Source: Ontholestes murinus
Lineage: Eukaryota; Arthropoda; Insecta; Coleoptera; Staphylinidae
Assembly: GCA_963969525.1 (NCBI GenBank)
Contig: OZ018396.1
Coordinates: 54,417,352 to 54,481,351, forward strand
DNA: 64,000 nt
Direction: 5' to 3'
The translations under genes were made by a program, and so were the position numbers. The notes beneath the pieces were generated by a model. It made no database searches. It was given only the letters and a program-made list of their open reading frames with translations, and was not told where the DNA came from. Positions 1 to 11,290 of this stretch are shown here, in pieces. Numbering within the stretch: position 1 is the first letter of the stretch; each line of letters opens with the position of its first letter.

Positions 1-34
1 CCACAAAGAGTACCGCAAGAGTAGCGGTCGTGCA

Positions 35-338
35 TGTGATTCTGCACCATTTCATCCATCCGCGATGGCCCAATTTTTAGCACGGAAGGAATGCGCAAAG
101 TGCATTATTAGATTGCACAAGAGTGTGCCTTAATAACCTACATTAAATTCAGACAGATGCCTTGAAGGAATCTTTATTCTTCCTGAATCGAAATTCCTAT
201 CCAATCAGCTTTCCTTCAAAACATCTGTCTGAATTTAATGTAGGTTATTAAAGCACACTCTTGTACAATCTAATAATCGGCTACACCTTGCACATTCCTT
301 ACATGCTAAAAATTGGGCCATCGCGGTGCAGAATCACA
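35..338. mobile_element. Foldback (MITE-like) element with about 130-bp arms
   Basis: The left arm (about 35-168) reappears as its reverse complement at about 212-338. The outer ends read TGTGATTCTGCACC and GGTGCAGAATCACA. The arms share the stretch reading gaatttaatgtaggttatta and the reverse complement of attgggccatcgcgg, with a few mismatches and one small indel, around an unpaired centre of about 45 bp. There is no coding capacity, as expected for a non-autonomous foldback DNA transposon. I found no clear target-site duplication, so the superfamily is unknown. Confidence 0.7.
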
Positions 339-1560
339 GAAAGTCCGTCTTGGTTCAGGTAAAATCCTCTTCACGGAGATACCCAATTCCATAGCTCCAT
401 CTCTAAAGCTCGGTAGCAGAACATGGCTTTTTCTAAAATATTATTTTTTTATAAAATTATTTTCACTAGGTTATTGGATTGTTTAAGAATAATAAACTAT
501 ATTGAATTCAAATATCTTACGGGCGAAAGATTGCTAGTAGATTTTCAAATTCAAAAAATTTTGATGGTTTAATATGGGGTGTCCCAAAACAATTGATTTA
601 TGATTCTTAGCGCCTGAATTGCAAATCTTTGAGTTAATTAGGAAATGTTTTTTATCATTTTTGAACTTATTTTAAGACGCATTTTTACATTCTCAGAGTA
701 CAACTTTGGGAATAATGTAAAGATATTGAATGTGTGTAAGACTGTTGGATAATTTCGCAATGAAAGGTGCAATTGAATTGCAAATGCTGAATCCCTATAA
801 ATGCCAAGAGAGTACAAAAACTTGTTCCGCTTAATTACTGATGCGTACCTGTGTTTATCGTTTACCGACCCGTTTTATTTTGTAATCGAAAATCGAGAGG
901 ATTTTCCCATGGAATCAATCAATTACGATACGACCTATACAACGTGAAAATGTTAACGTATTCTAATTATAGAGTATTATTAAACATAGATTATAGATTA
1001 GAAGTTTATGGATGGTTAGTATAAACCTATTACCCATTAGAATTGTTTTTATTAGAAACAATTAAATGGATAAAGGCTATAATAAATGCAGAATTTAAAA
1101 AATCCTGAACTGAAATAAACATATAGCCTTAAAGCTTAAATCCAGAATCGCTCTGTGGCTTTATATTGCCCTTGTCAACGTGTATACTAACATACCAAAC
1201 AATTATATGGGGTTTAGAGATAAACATAAAACTATAACGAGCAAGCCGTAGTTCATTAAACATGCTAGATGTGTAAGATTCACGACCCCGATGTCTCTTT
1301 CTTAAAGCTGGTGGGAAGAAAACTAGATTTAACAATGAATACACTTTACAACTTTCTTGTATAACTGGATATAATTGTCTTTTATTTTTTTTTAAATCCA
1401 GTCATAGAAATAAGTTATAAAGTGTTTTCATGTATAACGAAGTGGAAGCCTCAAGAATCAATGAAAACTATATTCATTTGACATTCTTGGTGGTCGGTAA
1501 AGTATTGGATCCCATCATGACACGAAAGCTGTATGATCTAGGAAAGGTAGTTTAGGTTTA
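339..1560. other. AT-rich DNA, no gene seen
   Basis: This is AT-rich sequence with no convincing exon. The longest open frames are about 70 codons without splice context. A short 'ggggtgtcccaaaa' stretch near 577 resembles the ends of dispersed insect repeats, but I could not delimit an element. Confidence 0.4.
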
Positions 1561-1564
1561 AGTG

Positions 1565-2192
1565 GTGCAGGTTGATGGAGAGCAAAGACCTAGAGCTGTG
1601 CACATATAAAACTGATATAGTAATGCTACTTGGAAGGAAAAAACCTTTCAGAAAGAAAATAAGGAAAAGAGAACGCAAGACAAAACACTCTGAATGACTG
1701 GCGGAATAAATGGAACCAAGAAGACAAAGGCGACTGGACCAGGTCCCTCATAAAAGACCTAGAGAAATGATACTAAATAATGAAGAAAACCTCAGCTACC
1801 ACCTTACGGATGCTTTGGCTCATACTTTAAAAGATACACTGCAATAAGAAAGATGACCCAAGACACACGATATTCAAATGTGAATTGTGGAAGAATGAGA
1901 GGAAAAAAATTAGGTAAGGCCATAACAGAAGATAATATAATAGACACAATGATGGAACATGAAACAAACTGGGAATTAATTAAAAAATACACTGAGAAAA
2001 TACTAACCGAAACAGACACAAAATTTAAAAAGGGACACAGTAGACACAGGAGTGAAGAGAAGTAATGCCCAGGCGATCCCTCTTTAAGAGAGTTTAGTGA
2101 GTAGGCCCCCCTACTGAATTAGGATGTCTAGTCCCACACACGCCCTGTTAAAGGGTATGGTGCCTAAAAGCACCACTTCTAAAAAAAAGGTG
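1565..2192 (+). pseudogene. R1-clade-like non-LTR retrotransposon, 3' remnant
   Basis: Pieces of reverse transcriptase and C-terminal sequence are readable on the + strand. At about 1575-1650 the frame gives a WMESKDLELCTYKTD-type segment, matching the 'GLELA..KTE.V' block that follows the catalytic site in R1-like RTs. At about 1680-1850 a 'DWRNKWNQ..KGDWTRSLI' stretch appears, then 'YHLTDALAHTLKD'. At 1853-2065 comes 'DDPRHTIFKCELW.NER' followed by 'TEDNIIDTMM.. NWELI', the usual C-terminal end of R1-type ORF2. A short 3' UTR ends in an A-run near 2182-2189. Several frameshifts, stops and an internal deletion show it is dead. Clade assignment rests on motif recall. Confidence 0.75.
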
Positions 2193-2700
2193 GTGCAGGA
2201 GCACAACAGTTGCTACAGTGTCTTAATTCGGCGCGAGAAAGAATTGAGAGAGATGGAGCTCTGACGAACAGAAGGAAGGGGAAGCGAAAAGCATCAATAA
2301 TGGAGGGGCTCAACAAGACGTTTTTTTAAAGATAATAGCGATAACAAAATATGAAGATTTAAAGTGGTTTATTGAGGAAATACAAAAGCCGCGAAGAAAA
2401 GAAAGATTTAGGACCTTTTGCTCCTGCTAATTTTTGGAGCGTTGTTTAGTTGATTGAGTTCCATTCCAGGTGGGGTCATGACGGTGGAGGGTAATACTTC
2501 CCTTAGACTTATACGTACAGTGTTACGCTGAAAGCGAACATACGGATATTGTGTATGATGAAACTCCATAACATTTATATGCACAGTATTCATTTGCCTG
2601 ATGAAGCCACTGCATGGCGAAACATTTTGCAGTGTTCAATAATAAATGTGAAACCATCTTAACTGTGTTGTTTTATTTCAATGAATATTAAGATATTAAC
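2193..2700 (+). mobile_element. Possible retroelement 3' tail (Penelope-like?)
   Basis: At about 2597-2665 the sequence reads 'gcctgatgaagccactgca' then 'tggcgaaacattttgcag' and ends in an AATAAA-like stretch. This recalls the 3' tails of Penelope-like elements in arthropods. No GIY-YIG or RT motif was found upstream, so identity is uncertain. The rest of the interval, including a moderately GC-rich stretch at 2220-2300, has no recognisable gene. Confidence 0.3.
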
Positions 2701-2707
2701 AGATCCA

Positions 2708-3370
2708 TTAAAAAAAGAGTACACAGATAGAAGCATGCATGCAAAGTATTGAATCTTCACGATTACGCAGGAAAAACTTATAGGTAGACTCGTTAGTGTC
2801 CAAAAGATCTAAGACGAAGACATCGACATCGTATTTTGGAAATTTTATTCCAGCAGGGGAATTATCATCTATTTTGCTGTAAAAGTTTACAGCGAGCGCG
2901 TTGATGTACGCCAAGACACTCTGGGTCTTAGTGTTACAATGTATCTGCATGTTCCGCACATATGTTGGTGCATCATGTACGCGTCTCAGAGCCACATTTT
3001 GCATACGCTGGAGATTATCTATTAAAGTGGGTCCACAGTACCCCCCAAATGGACGCAGCGTAGGTAAGCAGCGGTCTGATCATCATGGTGAATAGTCTTG
3101 ATCTGTTTTTCACACACAAGGTTGATTTCGCTATTAGCCAACGAAGTTCTGGCCTTTCAGATGAGATATGCGATCGTCTTTGACCATGAGAGGTGTTTAT
3201 AAAAGATTATATCGAGATATTTAATCTCGTCTTTTATCGGAATTAGTTTCCCTCAATAGAAAGTTGACGGCGATTGATCTTTCGATTTTTGAGGTACGGT
3301 CTTCTGAAATGTATCAGTATTGACCTCAAGTTCCCAGGAGATAGAAAAATGGATTTTACTATGGAGTATT
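2708..3370 (-). pseudogene. Jockey-clade-like RT, C-terminal remnant
   Basis: Read on the minus strand from about 3350 down, the frame gives 'WELEVNTDTFQKT' (cf. 'WGLKVNTDKT'), 'EIKYLDIIFYKHLSW' (cf. 'KYLGV.LD..L.W'), a 'LLTLRPFGGYCGP' segment and then 'LQRMQNVALRRVHDAPTYV' followed by 'NALAVNFYSKID'. This order matches the RT thumb and C-terminal region of Jockey-type non-LTR elements, where 'IQ..QN..LR...GAPWYV' is characteristic. Frame changes between segments show decay. It lies opposite in orientation to the R1-like remnant next to it. Confidence 0.75.
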
Positions 3371-3739
3371 CAACTCTCCGACTAAACAATTATTTTAGAA
3401 TTTCATTTAGTTAGGATCATTTATTATTTTACCATTGTAGTGTAATCTGAATGATCGTAATTCCAAACGTGGTCAAGATAACTGTTTTTTGCTCATATAA
3501 ATCGAAATCGATTATTTCTGCTTTTCGTTCCGATTCTGGGATAAAATCACGTGCGATTGAATTAAGTCCAGAAGATTTAGATTTACAAGTTTAGTTGCTT
3601 TATGTAGTATCTCTTCAAAAATGTGATGCTTTCTTCGGTTTATCATCCAATGATTTTTCTATGGATAGGGATATTTTAGGTTCTTGGGTAATTACTTCCG
3701 TTATTTCTTCGAAAGGTAATGTCCTCTTGGTTTTAATTT

Positions 3740-6440
3740 AGACAAAATGAGAATTTCCTAAAATAAAAACGTTTCAACGTCTAAAACACATTTCTATATT
3801 TAATTAAAACTTTAAACATCATTTTGACTGTCATATTTAATTTTATTTCCCAATTATTTATAATTATTTAAATTTCATTTGTTGTTTATTATCATCTATC
3901 ACATTTGGGGTTTTATTGTTTGTTAATTATTTTTCTTGTATTTATAATATTTTTCTTACTATTAGTTATCTTTAATTATTGTTCGTTACTTGTAATTTGT
4001 ATTTACCGTTTCACATCTGCCATTTTTCTATAATTTATTACACAATGTCAACTGTTTTATGTAATTTTGAAACTAATTTTTAATCATTTTATTAATGAAT
4101 CGTGTTTTTATATTTTTATTGTTGTTTTTAAGACAATTTTTAAGATTTTGTATGAATTCCAACTGTACACCTGTTTTTTTTTTAATTTTAAATATTTTTT
4201 CTTAATGTCAACTGATTTATATATATTATAATTTGTTTTTCTTTGTAGACACTAAAAAACTATTTTTTTTAGCATATACACAAATGTTTGGTCTATTGGC
4301 TGTTGATAAATTGGTCTCAACCAATTAAATAAATTTCTCTCTTCAAATAAAAAACAATCATTATTTCTGTTTGATTTTGTTTGATATTGAAAAAATTCGT
4401 TTATTTATAAAAATATTTTATTATATTGTTTTCTCTCAAATCAATTTTTTTGAAACTGTGTCTTAAATAATTTTCACACTGTTAACAAAATTTTCAATTC
4501 TTTTTCAAATGGTTTTTGTTCCTCTTCTATATGTTTGTTTTTGTTTAGCAATATTTAAACTTTTTTTGGTAATAACCCAAGTATTTATATATAAATTCCA
4601 ACTATTCTTAAAATAAGTTTTCAACTGTATTTTTTGTGATCACCACCAAATTAATAATAATAATAATAATAATCTTTATTTCTCTCTTAAATTACAATAA
4701 AGTATAATAAGAATACATTACTAATCAAAATATTCTTCTAAACTATATAATTCTTTGTCACATAAGAACTTAAACAAATTTTCTTTAAACTTCTTGATAG
4801 TACTAATACACTTAAGAAAATCAGGCAGTTTAATTAATAGTAAAATACCATTGTAACGTAAAGATTTTTCCGAAGCATTTTTCTGTGTTTTGGAATATTA
4901 AAATTATTGACAGTTCCCTTGATTTGTCGGTGGTTATCCACCCAAATAGTGATCTAGTGCAATACATATGCAATAGACCTTAATGGTAATATAATCCCAG
5001 ATTTTTTAATTAAATTTAGTAATGTGTTTTAGATGTTGAACAATTTTTATTTTAGGAAATTCTCATTTTGGCTAAAAGAAATTCTAAAATAATTGTTAAC
5101 TAATGTTAACCATTTTTCTCTACAGTTAATGAAAAATTAATCGTTTTTTGAATGGCTGTTGATTTTCTTTTCGAAGGAGGGCAGATTTTTTATTTTTAAA
5201 AATTCGTAGGCGTTTTATGACAATTTCAACTTTTTATTTGTTTTATTTTTGGTATATATATTTATAAATTCAAAGTACTTTTATGAATAAGATCTTTTTA
5301 AATTAAACCTTCAAATGTTATTTAATTGATTAATTTTAAAGAGTTTAAATAATATAAAGTATGTTTTTGAGATTTGTCTTTTTATGACTTTCAGTATTTT
5401 TTGTCGAATTTCAACTTTCAATTTTTTATTAAATGCTAACTGATTTATGTTTATTTTTAAGAAATTCTCTATCGTTTTAATAAAGTACAACTGTTTCTTA
5501 AATAATTTTTGCCTTCTTAACTTTTTTTAGAAAATTAACAGATATTTGGTCAACTTATCTCACTCAATGAAATAAACTTCTCTCTCCAAATAAAAAATAA
5601 CTGATTCAATTTGATTTTGTTTATTTAGTAAATTTTTCAATCGTTTGTTTTTAATATTCCAAGTATTTATATAATAAAAAATTTATTAAAAAATTTTTGG
5701 TAATCATTCAAATGTTGCTTTTAACTATTTTAATTTTTTAATTAATATATTTTCGTATTTTTTGAGACTTTAATTTTTTTTGCCAAATTCTAACTTTTTA
5801 ACTGTTTTAAGTTTATTTCTAAGAAATTCTCTGTTGATTGAATACAATCCAACAGTTATTTAAATATATTTAACTTTTTTTTCATTTTTTTAGAAAATTA
5901 ACAATTTTTTGATCTATTAAACTTATCTCACTCAGTAAACTAAACTTCTCTCTCCATAAAAAAAACATTCTCGCTGTTTTAACTGATTCTGTTTATTTAG
6001 TAAATTTTTTAATCGTTTATTTTAAATATTCGAAGCGTTTTTAAGTTAAGTTGTTTTTAACTGTTTCAACTTTTCAATTAATATTTCAATTGTTTTATAT
6101 AAAATTATGTGCATTATAGTTTTTTATAGACTCTACAACTACTTATCAAATTAACAAATATGTTTCATGTATAATTTTATGTCGATTTAAAAATATTTTT
6201 AATCTAGTTTTAATTTTAAACGTTTCTTTTTTAACTATTTTTATAAGGAAATTTTCAATTTTTCAAAACGATTTTCAAAAAGTTTGTTGTCGTTTTTATA
6301 TTTAATTGCTTCATTTTAAAAGCGTTTTTTATAGTTTTAGTTACGTATTTTTATATTTTAAGTTTTTACTAGTTTAATGACAAGTTAAAATTATCGAAAC
6401 TATAGTCACTTAATAAAGTCCCTGTTATACAAACAAAGGT
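3740..6440. repeat. T-rich degenerate tandem array (array T1)
   Basis: This is very AT-rich sequence with strong T bias on the + strand. A module containing 'cttctctctccaaataaaaa' recurs at about 4334, 5578 and 5945, each followed by 'tttgattttgtttattta'-like sequence and then 'aatatt(c)caagtattta'. 'ttctaagaaattctct' and 'aactgttt' motifs also recur. No coding sequence is visible. It is interrupted by a minus-strand LINE end at 4650-5045 and lies in or beside the minus-strand gene region. Confidence 0.6.
4650..5045 (-). pseudogene. CR1/L2-like LINE C-terminus with (ATT)n tail
   Basis: On the minus strand the frame reads 'KTQKNASEKSLRYNG', 'LLLIKLPDFLKCIST' and then 'FKENLFKFLCDKELYSLEEY' with a stop codon. 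This is the typical extreme C-terminus of CR1/L2-type ORF2 proteins ('..S.FYKGL..YN.LP..I......FK..LK..L....YS..E'). A short 3' UTR follows with 'aataaag' and an (ATT)n tail, seen as (AAT)n at 4652-4674 on the + strand. The C-terminal block itself is open, so the insertion may be younger than the surrounding array. It is strongly 5'-truncated. Confidence 0.7.
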
Positions 6441-8194
6441 TAAAGGTGTTTTGTTTGTGAAAATTGTTGTTTTCTGAACTGAAAGATGACTGATTTGTAT
6501 ATCGTTTTTATACTAATAGTAGTATATTTTTATTATATAGACTAAGATTATTTACTTTCTTAATGACGTTCACATCCACTTCAAATGTATGCTCTAGCAG
6601 TATTGTATCTTTTGTAAATGGTGGCTTACGTGAATAAATGATTGATAATGATATTGATATTGGAGTTTAGAATGAATAGAGAAAGAGTAGTTGATTTTTA
6701 AATTTTTCGAGAAGGAAATCAAACTGATATTAAGGATTATGTTTATTGGATTTTTATTTGATAAAAAGCGTTTACCTAGAAATAGGAGGAGTGTAATTAC
6801 CCAATTAGAAGAAGTGTAACCACCCTATTACAGTCATATCTCTAGGTACTTGATATGGAGGAACAATTTCAGAGAGGAAATAGCAGTTATAAAAATAAAT
6901 ATTTAATTACAAAATGCGTATATATTTAACACCAACCTTCACAGTCTGAAATAAATATTTTCCGATATTAGTCACAACGACCTTAAACGCTTTCCAAGTT
7001 TTATCGATACACTTATGCGACCAAATGACTCGAAAGGAGAAAGTGCACTTTTTAAACATGGACATGTGAAAATGCAGCTTTAATTTCTACTTTTTAAAAC
7101 TATTATCTTTCACATTACGCACTGCACCCACAAGAATTTTACGCCACAGTTACCGGTTTTTAAAAATAATTATAAAATAAAACATTTACTCAACTGCTTA
7201 TAATCACGAAAACATAATTAATTTCTCTTATGATAAAATAATCTTACATAAGCAAAAAGCAATAAATGGTGTGGAGAGATAAAATTCAGTGATCTTGGGA
7301 TTAATGAGTAATTATAAATTAAACTTCCTGAATGCAATCGTTTTACATATGGCATAACAAAAATGTTATTATCAATTATAATTATTTCAAACAAATTATA
7401 TTTTTAATAATAAAGTTTTATAATACTGTATTACATCAAGATGTTGAAGTTTTAACTCAAGTATTGTTTAACTTGGCAAACCTCCATTATGCACTTACAT
7501 TAATAAAACACGGATGTTTAAAGAGTTTTGCATAATAAAGCAACACTTTTTAGACAAATGGAAATTTGTTTTTGAGTTACGTGAAGGTATGATTAAAACT
7601 TGATTAAAACACTAACATTTTCTTCACTTTCAATTAAATTTTTATTTTACCAGATGTACACGTAACGTCTAAGTGTTTTAATCGACTCTTTAAACAACCA
7701 TGTTTTATTAATTAATTAATTTAATTTGTCTCTTTAAATAACCATATTTTATTTATTTATTTATTTAATTTAAGGCACGAATGTGTGTTTAAACTTCATC
7801 CTTTATTCTTCATTGTCTTTGCTTCTCCTGCATACACAATTTTAAAATAATAATAAATTACTTAAGTGTACATTTTTTTTAATAATTATATTATTTTTGT
7901 GAATTTTTATTTGTGTTCTATAAGTAAACGTGTACGAATTTTAATAATACGAAATTAAACCTCGAAGCGCAATAATACGAAACTTCCTGTTGACTCCGCG
8001 ATGTCTTAATTAATCATTTCACCGGAGATGATTGCGATTTGATCTTTAGAATTCAAGGATGTTCCGCCGTTTCGAATTTCTGGGCGAAATAATAAAGCAT
8101 TACGATTTTTCTAAACGGCGACGCATGAAATGCCAATGGTAATAACATGATTGGTTGAGTAAAGTGCAGGGATTGGTTCCATCTCTTCACTCAC
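6441..8194. other. AT-rich intergenic or intronic DNA with a small inverted motif
   Basis: No exon could be supported here. The segment at about 7497-7525 (taataaaacacggatgttta) is repeated inverted at about 7684-7712 and again, changed, at about 7724-7755, where it runs into (TAAT)n and (TTTA)n simple repeats. From about 7930 to the exon at 8195 the sequence is non-repetitive and slightly richer in GC, including 'gttccgccgtttcgaattt' near 8060. It could hold further splice or regulatory signals of the minus-strand gene. Confidence 0.4.
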
Positions 8195-8338
8195 AATTCC
8201 AATGATTCACAAATTACTCTTGCGCAACGCTGGGCATTATGTAATGCCTGCTGCATTCTTCTCTCAACACTTTCGACAGATCTGTTTAAATTAAACGACT
8301 CGCTAATTGCTAGTGGATTCTTTTGGTGAGTGGTTATT
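8195..8338 (-). CDS. Internal coding exon of an unrecognised minus-strand gene (downstream exon)
   Basis: This 144-bp exon is bounded on the minus strand by an acceptor (aataaattgcag before 8338) and a perfect donor (GTGAGT starting at 8194). It begins with the last base of a split codon, runs 47 open codons and ends with two bases of the next codon. Its incoming phase fits the outgoing phase of the exon at 20352-20628 exactly; the join gives an Arg codon. The residues include 'NPLAISESFNLNRSVESVER' and then 'RMQQALHNAQRCARVICESL', a Ser/Asn-rich piece followed by a probable helix. I recognise no domain. The in-frame stop just after the donor means the protein must continue in another exon, not identified. 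Support comes from splice sites and phase, not homology. Confidence 0.6.
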
Positions 8339-9060
8339 CTGCAATTTATTACTATATGTGTTTGTGTAATAGTTTTGTTATTCTTAAGAAACCTAATCTG
8401 TACGTTCACAGCTTATTGATTGTATTGGAGGAGGAGGGTAATTTCATCATTAATTAGTGTTTACATGGGAGTATTATTACAGGAAATGCGGGCGGATATA
8501 ATTTATTTTGCAAGCTATAAATAAATTTGCAATTAATCCCCCTATTACACATTTTCACAAATTTAATTAGTTTTATAGGTAAAATCCATTAACCCTCATA
8601 CCAGTAACATATTGTTTCCTATAACTTTTATATGTGCAGTAATGTAGAATTAAACAAACTCATAAATAATTTAAATCAAAATCTTTATTAGTTATGTATC
8701 AAAACGTGTAAACACTATCCTAATATACATATTTAAATCAAGTGATTCCACAATTATCTCGTTGTAAACAAGTCAATAGCCGCGGGGATATTCCAGATAC
8801 CAACGGCTTCGACGCCGTGGAATTTCAATGAGTTTGAGAGTTCCATGCGTGATCGATGTTTTAATTTCACTTCTTAAAAGGAAGTACGCACAGAAATTCA
8901 CTCGATTTATTGGTAGTTTTTTTTTACAAAACACGATAGAACTGTTAAACGTTTCGCCATAATTTGTTCGTGATGAGATCATTCATATCTAAGCATCCTT
9001 TCTCATCTCCACCCACCGTGCATACCTTCGTTCTTTAGATGGAAGGATGACCTTAAATTA
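8339..9060. other. Non-repetitive DNA upstream of the minus-strand exon
   Basis: This is intronic by the exon model. A segment at about 8775-8900 with locally higher GC (ccgcggggatattccagat and cggcttcgacgccgtgg) lies in a 69-codon minus-strand open frame, but has no good donor/acceptor pair. It may be a conserved non-coding element or a missed exon. Confidence 0.35.
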
Positions 9061-10640
9061 AAAAAAAAATGATTGACTCTAATTATAGCTGTTTGGAAAA
9101 GGATTCAGATATTATTTTTTTTTATTTAGGCCGTAACAATTTTCGTACTTTATCCTTTAATGAGATAATAATATCGACCTAAATTACGTTCATTAAAAAG
9201 AAGGCATAAGTTAATAATATCATTGTCTAAATTTAAAAAATACGATTAATTAAATGCCAATTAATAATTCAAAAAATTGTGAAATATATTAACCAAAACT
9301 TTCACAAATTTTTAAACGAAAACATGCTGAAAATATTCGGCTTGTATTTATAAAGCAAGAAATGGTAGAAATATTTCGAAGATATTCAGGAAAATTGCAA
9401 AAACTTAAATTGGTAGAAAAAAATTAATTGCAAAAAATTTAGTAATTAAAAAACTCTCAACTTGGAAGAGAATTTCATTAGATAATCTCTAAAATATACT
9501 TACTATATAATACTTAATGAAAATACAATATTTATTGAAAAAGATGGAAAAGCGAATTACTAGTCACCTCAACAGAAATTTTCTAAAATTGGAAGAGAGA
9601 TTCGTAAAGAAGAAAGTATCTGAAATTTTTTTCCAATATAAAGCAAGAAAAATTGGAAAATTTTTAAATAATTCCTAGAAAATGCTAAAATTCTTTAATT
9701 GATTTTATAAATCTGAAAGCAACTTTTTTGAAAAATTGTAGAATCCTAGAAGAAAACTTTACTCCCACGAGAAATTCATTTAGTTAGAAAAGAAAACTGA
9801 AAAAAAATATTGCAAATTATTAAAACTCCTAGAAGAAAACATTTGTAAATTTCAAGAGAAATTTCTGAAAAAGTAAACCTTTTGGTAAATTCCATAAAAA
9901 AATGTTTTCAAGAATTTCTGAGAAATTCTAAGACTCTCAAATTAGTAAAAACTTTTAAAAAATCTGATAAAGATAAATTGCTGAAGATTTTTAGAAGTCT
10001 TTATGCAAATTCTCGCAAACTAAGTGAGAAACTCTTCGAAAAAATTCTAAAAGTGAAAAAATATTATTGGAAAATTCGTAAAAAAAATAGAAGAATTACT
10101 AGACAAGATTACAACTAGTAAAATATCATAAACTGGAAAAGAAACTCCTGAAGAAGTAAACAATTTGAAAAATTCGGATTATAAAACTAATAAAAATGGT
10201 AGAATGTTTAAAACTGAGCTACTGAACAATAACCTCTTAACCTTGAAAAGAATTGCTCTGAAAAATCTCCAGAAGAGTAAGAAAACACCGGAAAACATTA
10301 AAACAATCTAAGAACATTTTCACAAATTAGAAGATAAATTTCTAAAAAAGAAATATATTTCGCTTATATGAAAACAAATTTCAAGTATTTTCTGAAAAAA
10401 TAATCTGTAACATTCAAATTAGACAATTTTAAAAATCTGTAAGGTAAATTGCTAAAAAGTTTTAGAACCTTTGAAGAAAAATCTCACAAACTGAAAGAGG
10501 AATTCATTGAAAACTTCAAGAAAAATAATGGAAATTCCTAAAAACAAAAAATTCAAATGGTGATTATACTTTCTCTGTATATTTCTCGAAAATCATGAGG
10601 TTTGCGCTATAACCTAATAATTTGCTCACTTTTGAATTCT
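9061..10640. repeat. A-rich degenerate repeat, 'gaaaattctaga' family
   Basis: This is purine- and A-biased sequence made of variations on 'aaattgctagaaaattctaa' and 'ggaagagaaattcctgaaaaa'. The same family appears near 12960-13100, 17100-17330 and 36130-38900, and in reverse complement at 32470-32620 and 52320-54130. No coding signal is seen; an open frame of 78 codons at 9882-10118 is Lys/Arg/Phe-rich low complexity. Confidence 0.55.
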
Positions 10641-11207
10641 TTATAATTACTTCTTATATAAATTTCATGTAACTGCAATAGTTTATTGACAATAACATGT
10701 TAAATGGAAGAGCAGCTTAGGTTGACAGCAAATGAAGCCAATAAAGACAATTTATTATTATTATTATAAATAATAATAAGCAAAAAAGATCAAAATTAAT
10801 AAATAAATTAAATTTTTCAAAAACCCACAATTGAGAACTTATTACCCAACAGTTGAAAACGTTCTAAAACATAAATTAAACCAATTTAACTTGCCTAAAA
10901 AAGACCATTAATTTTACAGAAGAAAAAAACAATTTAAAAATTATTACTTCGTAAAAAGCTAACTTAAAAGATGGTTAAAGTTTAAAACATTGAAATTCTT
11001 AAGGAAAAAACATGTGAAAACTTGAAAAAAAGTTTAAGATTTCTAAAGAAATGGTTAGAATGAAGAAATAAATATGAATTATTTAAAAAAAGGACAGTGA
11101 AAACAATTATAAAAGAAAGATAATTAAACATTTTACAAGAAAAAAACACTTTAAGATATGTTTTTTAAATATTGTGTTTAAAGTAGGTAGATTTTTATCA
11201 AACAATC

Positions 11208-11290
11208 AAAAATTGTAGTCTTAATAAGACTTATTAGTTGTAGATTTGCAAAATGTTTTCGTATTCTAATTATCTATATTATTTTTTCTA
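11208..11290 (+). mobile_element. Partial copy of the 'agtcttaataagact' small element
   Basis: The sequence 'tgtagtcttaataagact' followed by 'tagttgtagattt' and 'gttttcgtattctaatt' matches the 3' half of the elements at 14476-14626 and 22931-23069. The 5' half with 'aagtcctttacg' is missing. Confidence 0.5.

Noticed and set aside
8773..8982. 69-codon minus-strand open frame as an extra exon between the two minus-strand exons
   Set aside because: No consensus donor, and inserting it would break the otherwise perfect phase match between 20352-20628 and 8195-8338.
9882..10118. 78-codon Lys-rich open frame
   Set aside because: Low-complexity translation of an A-rich repeat.
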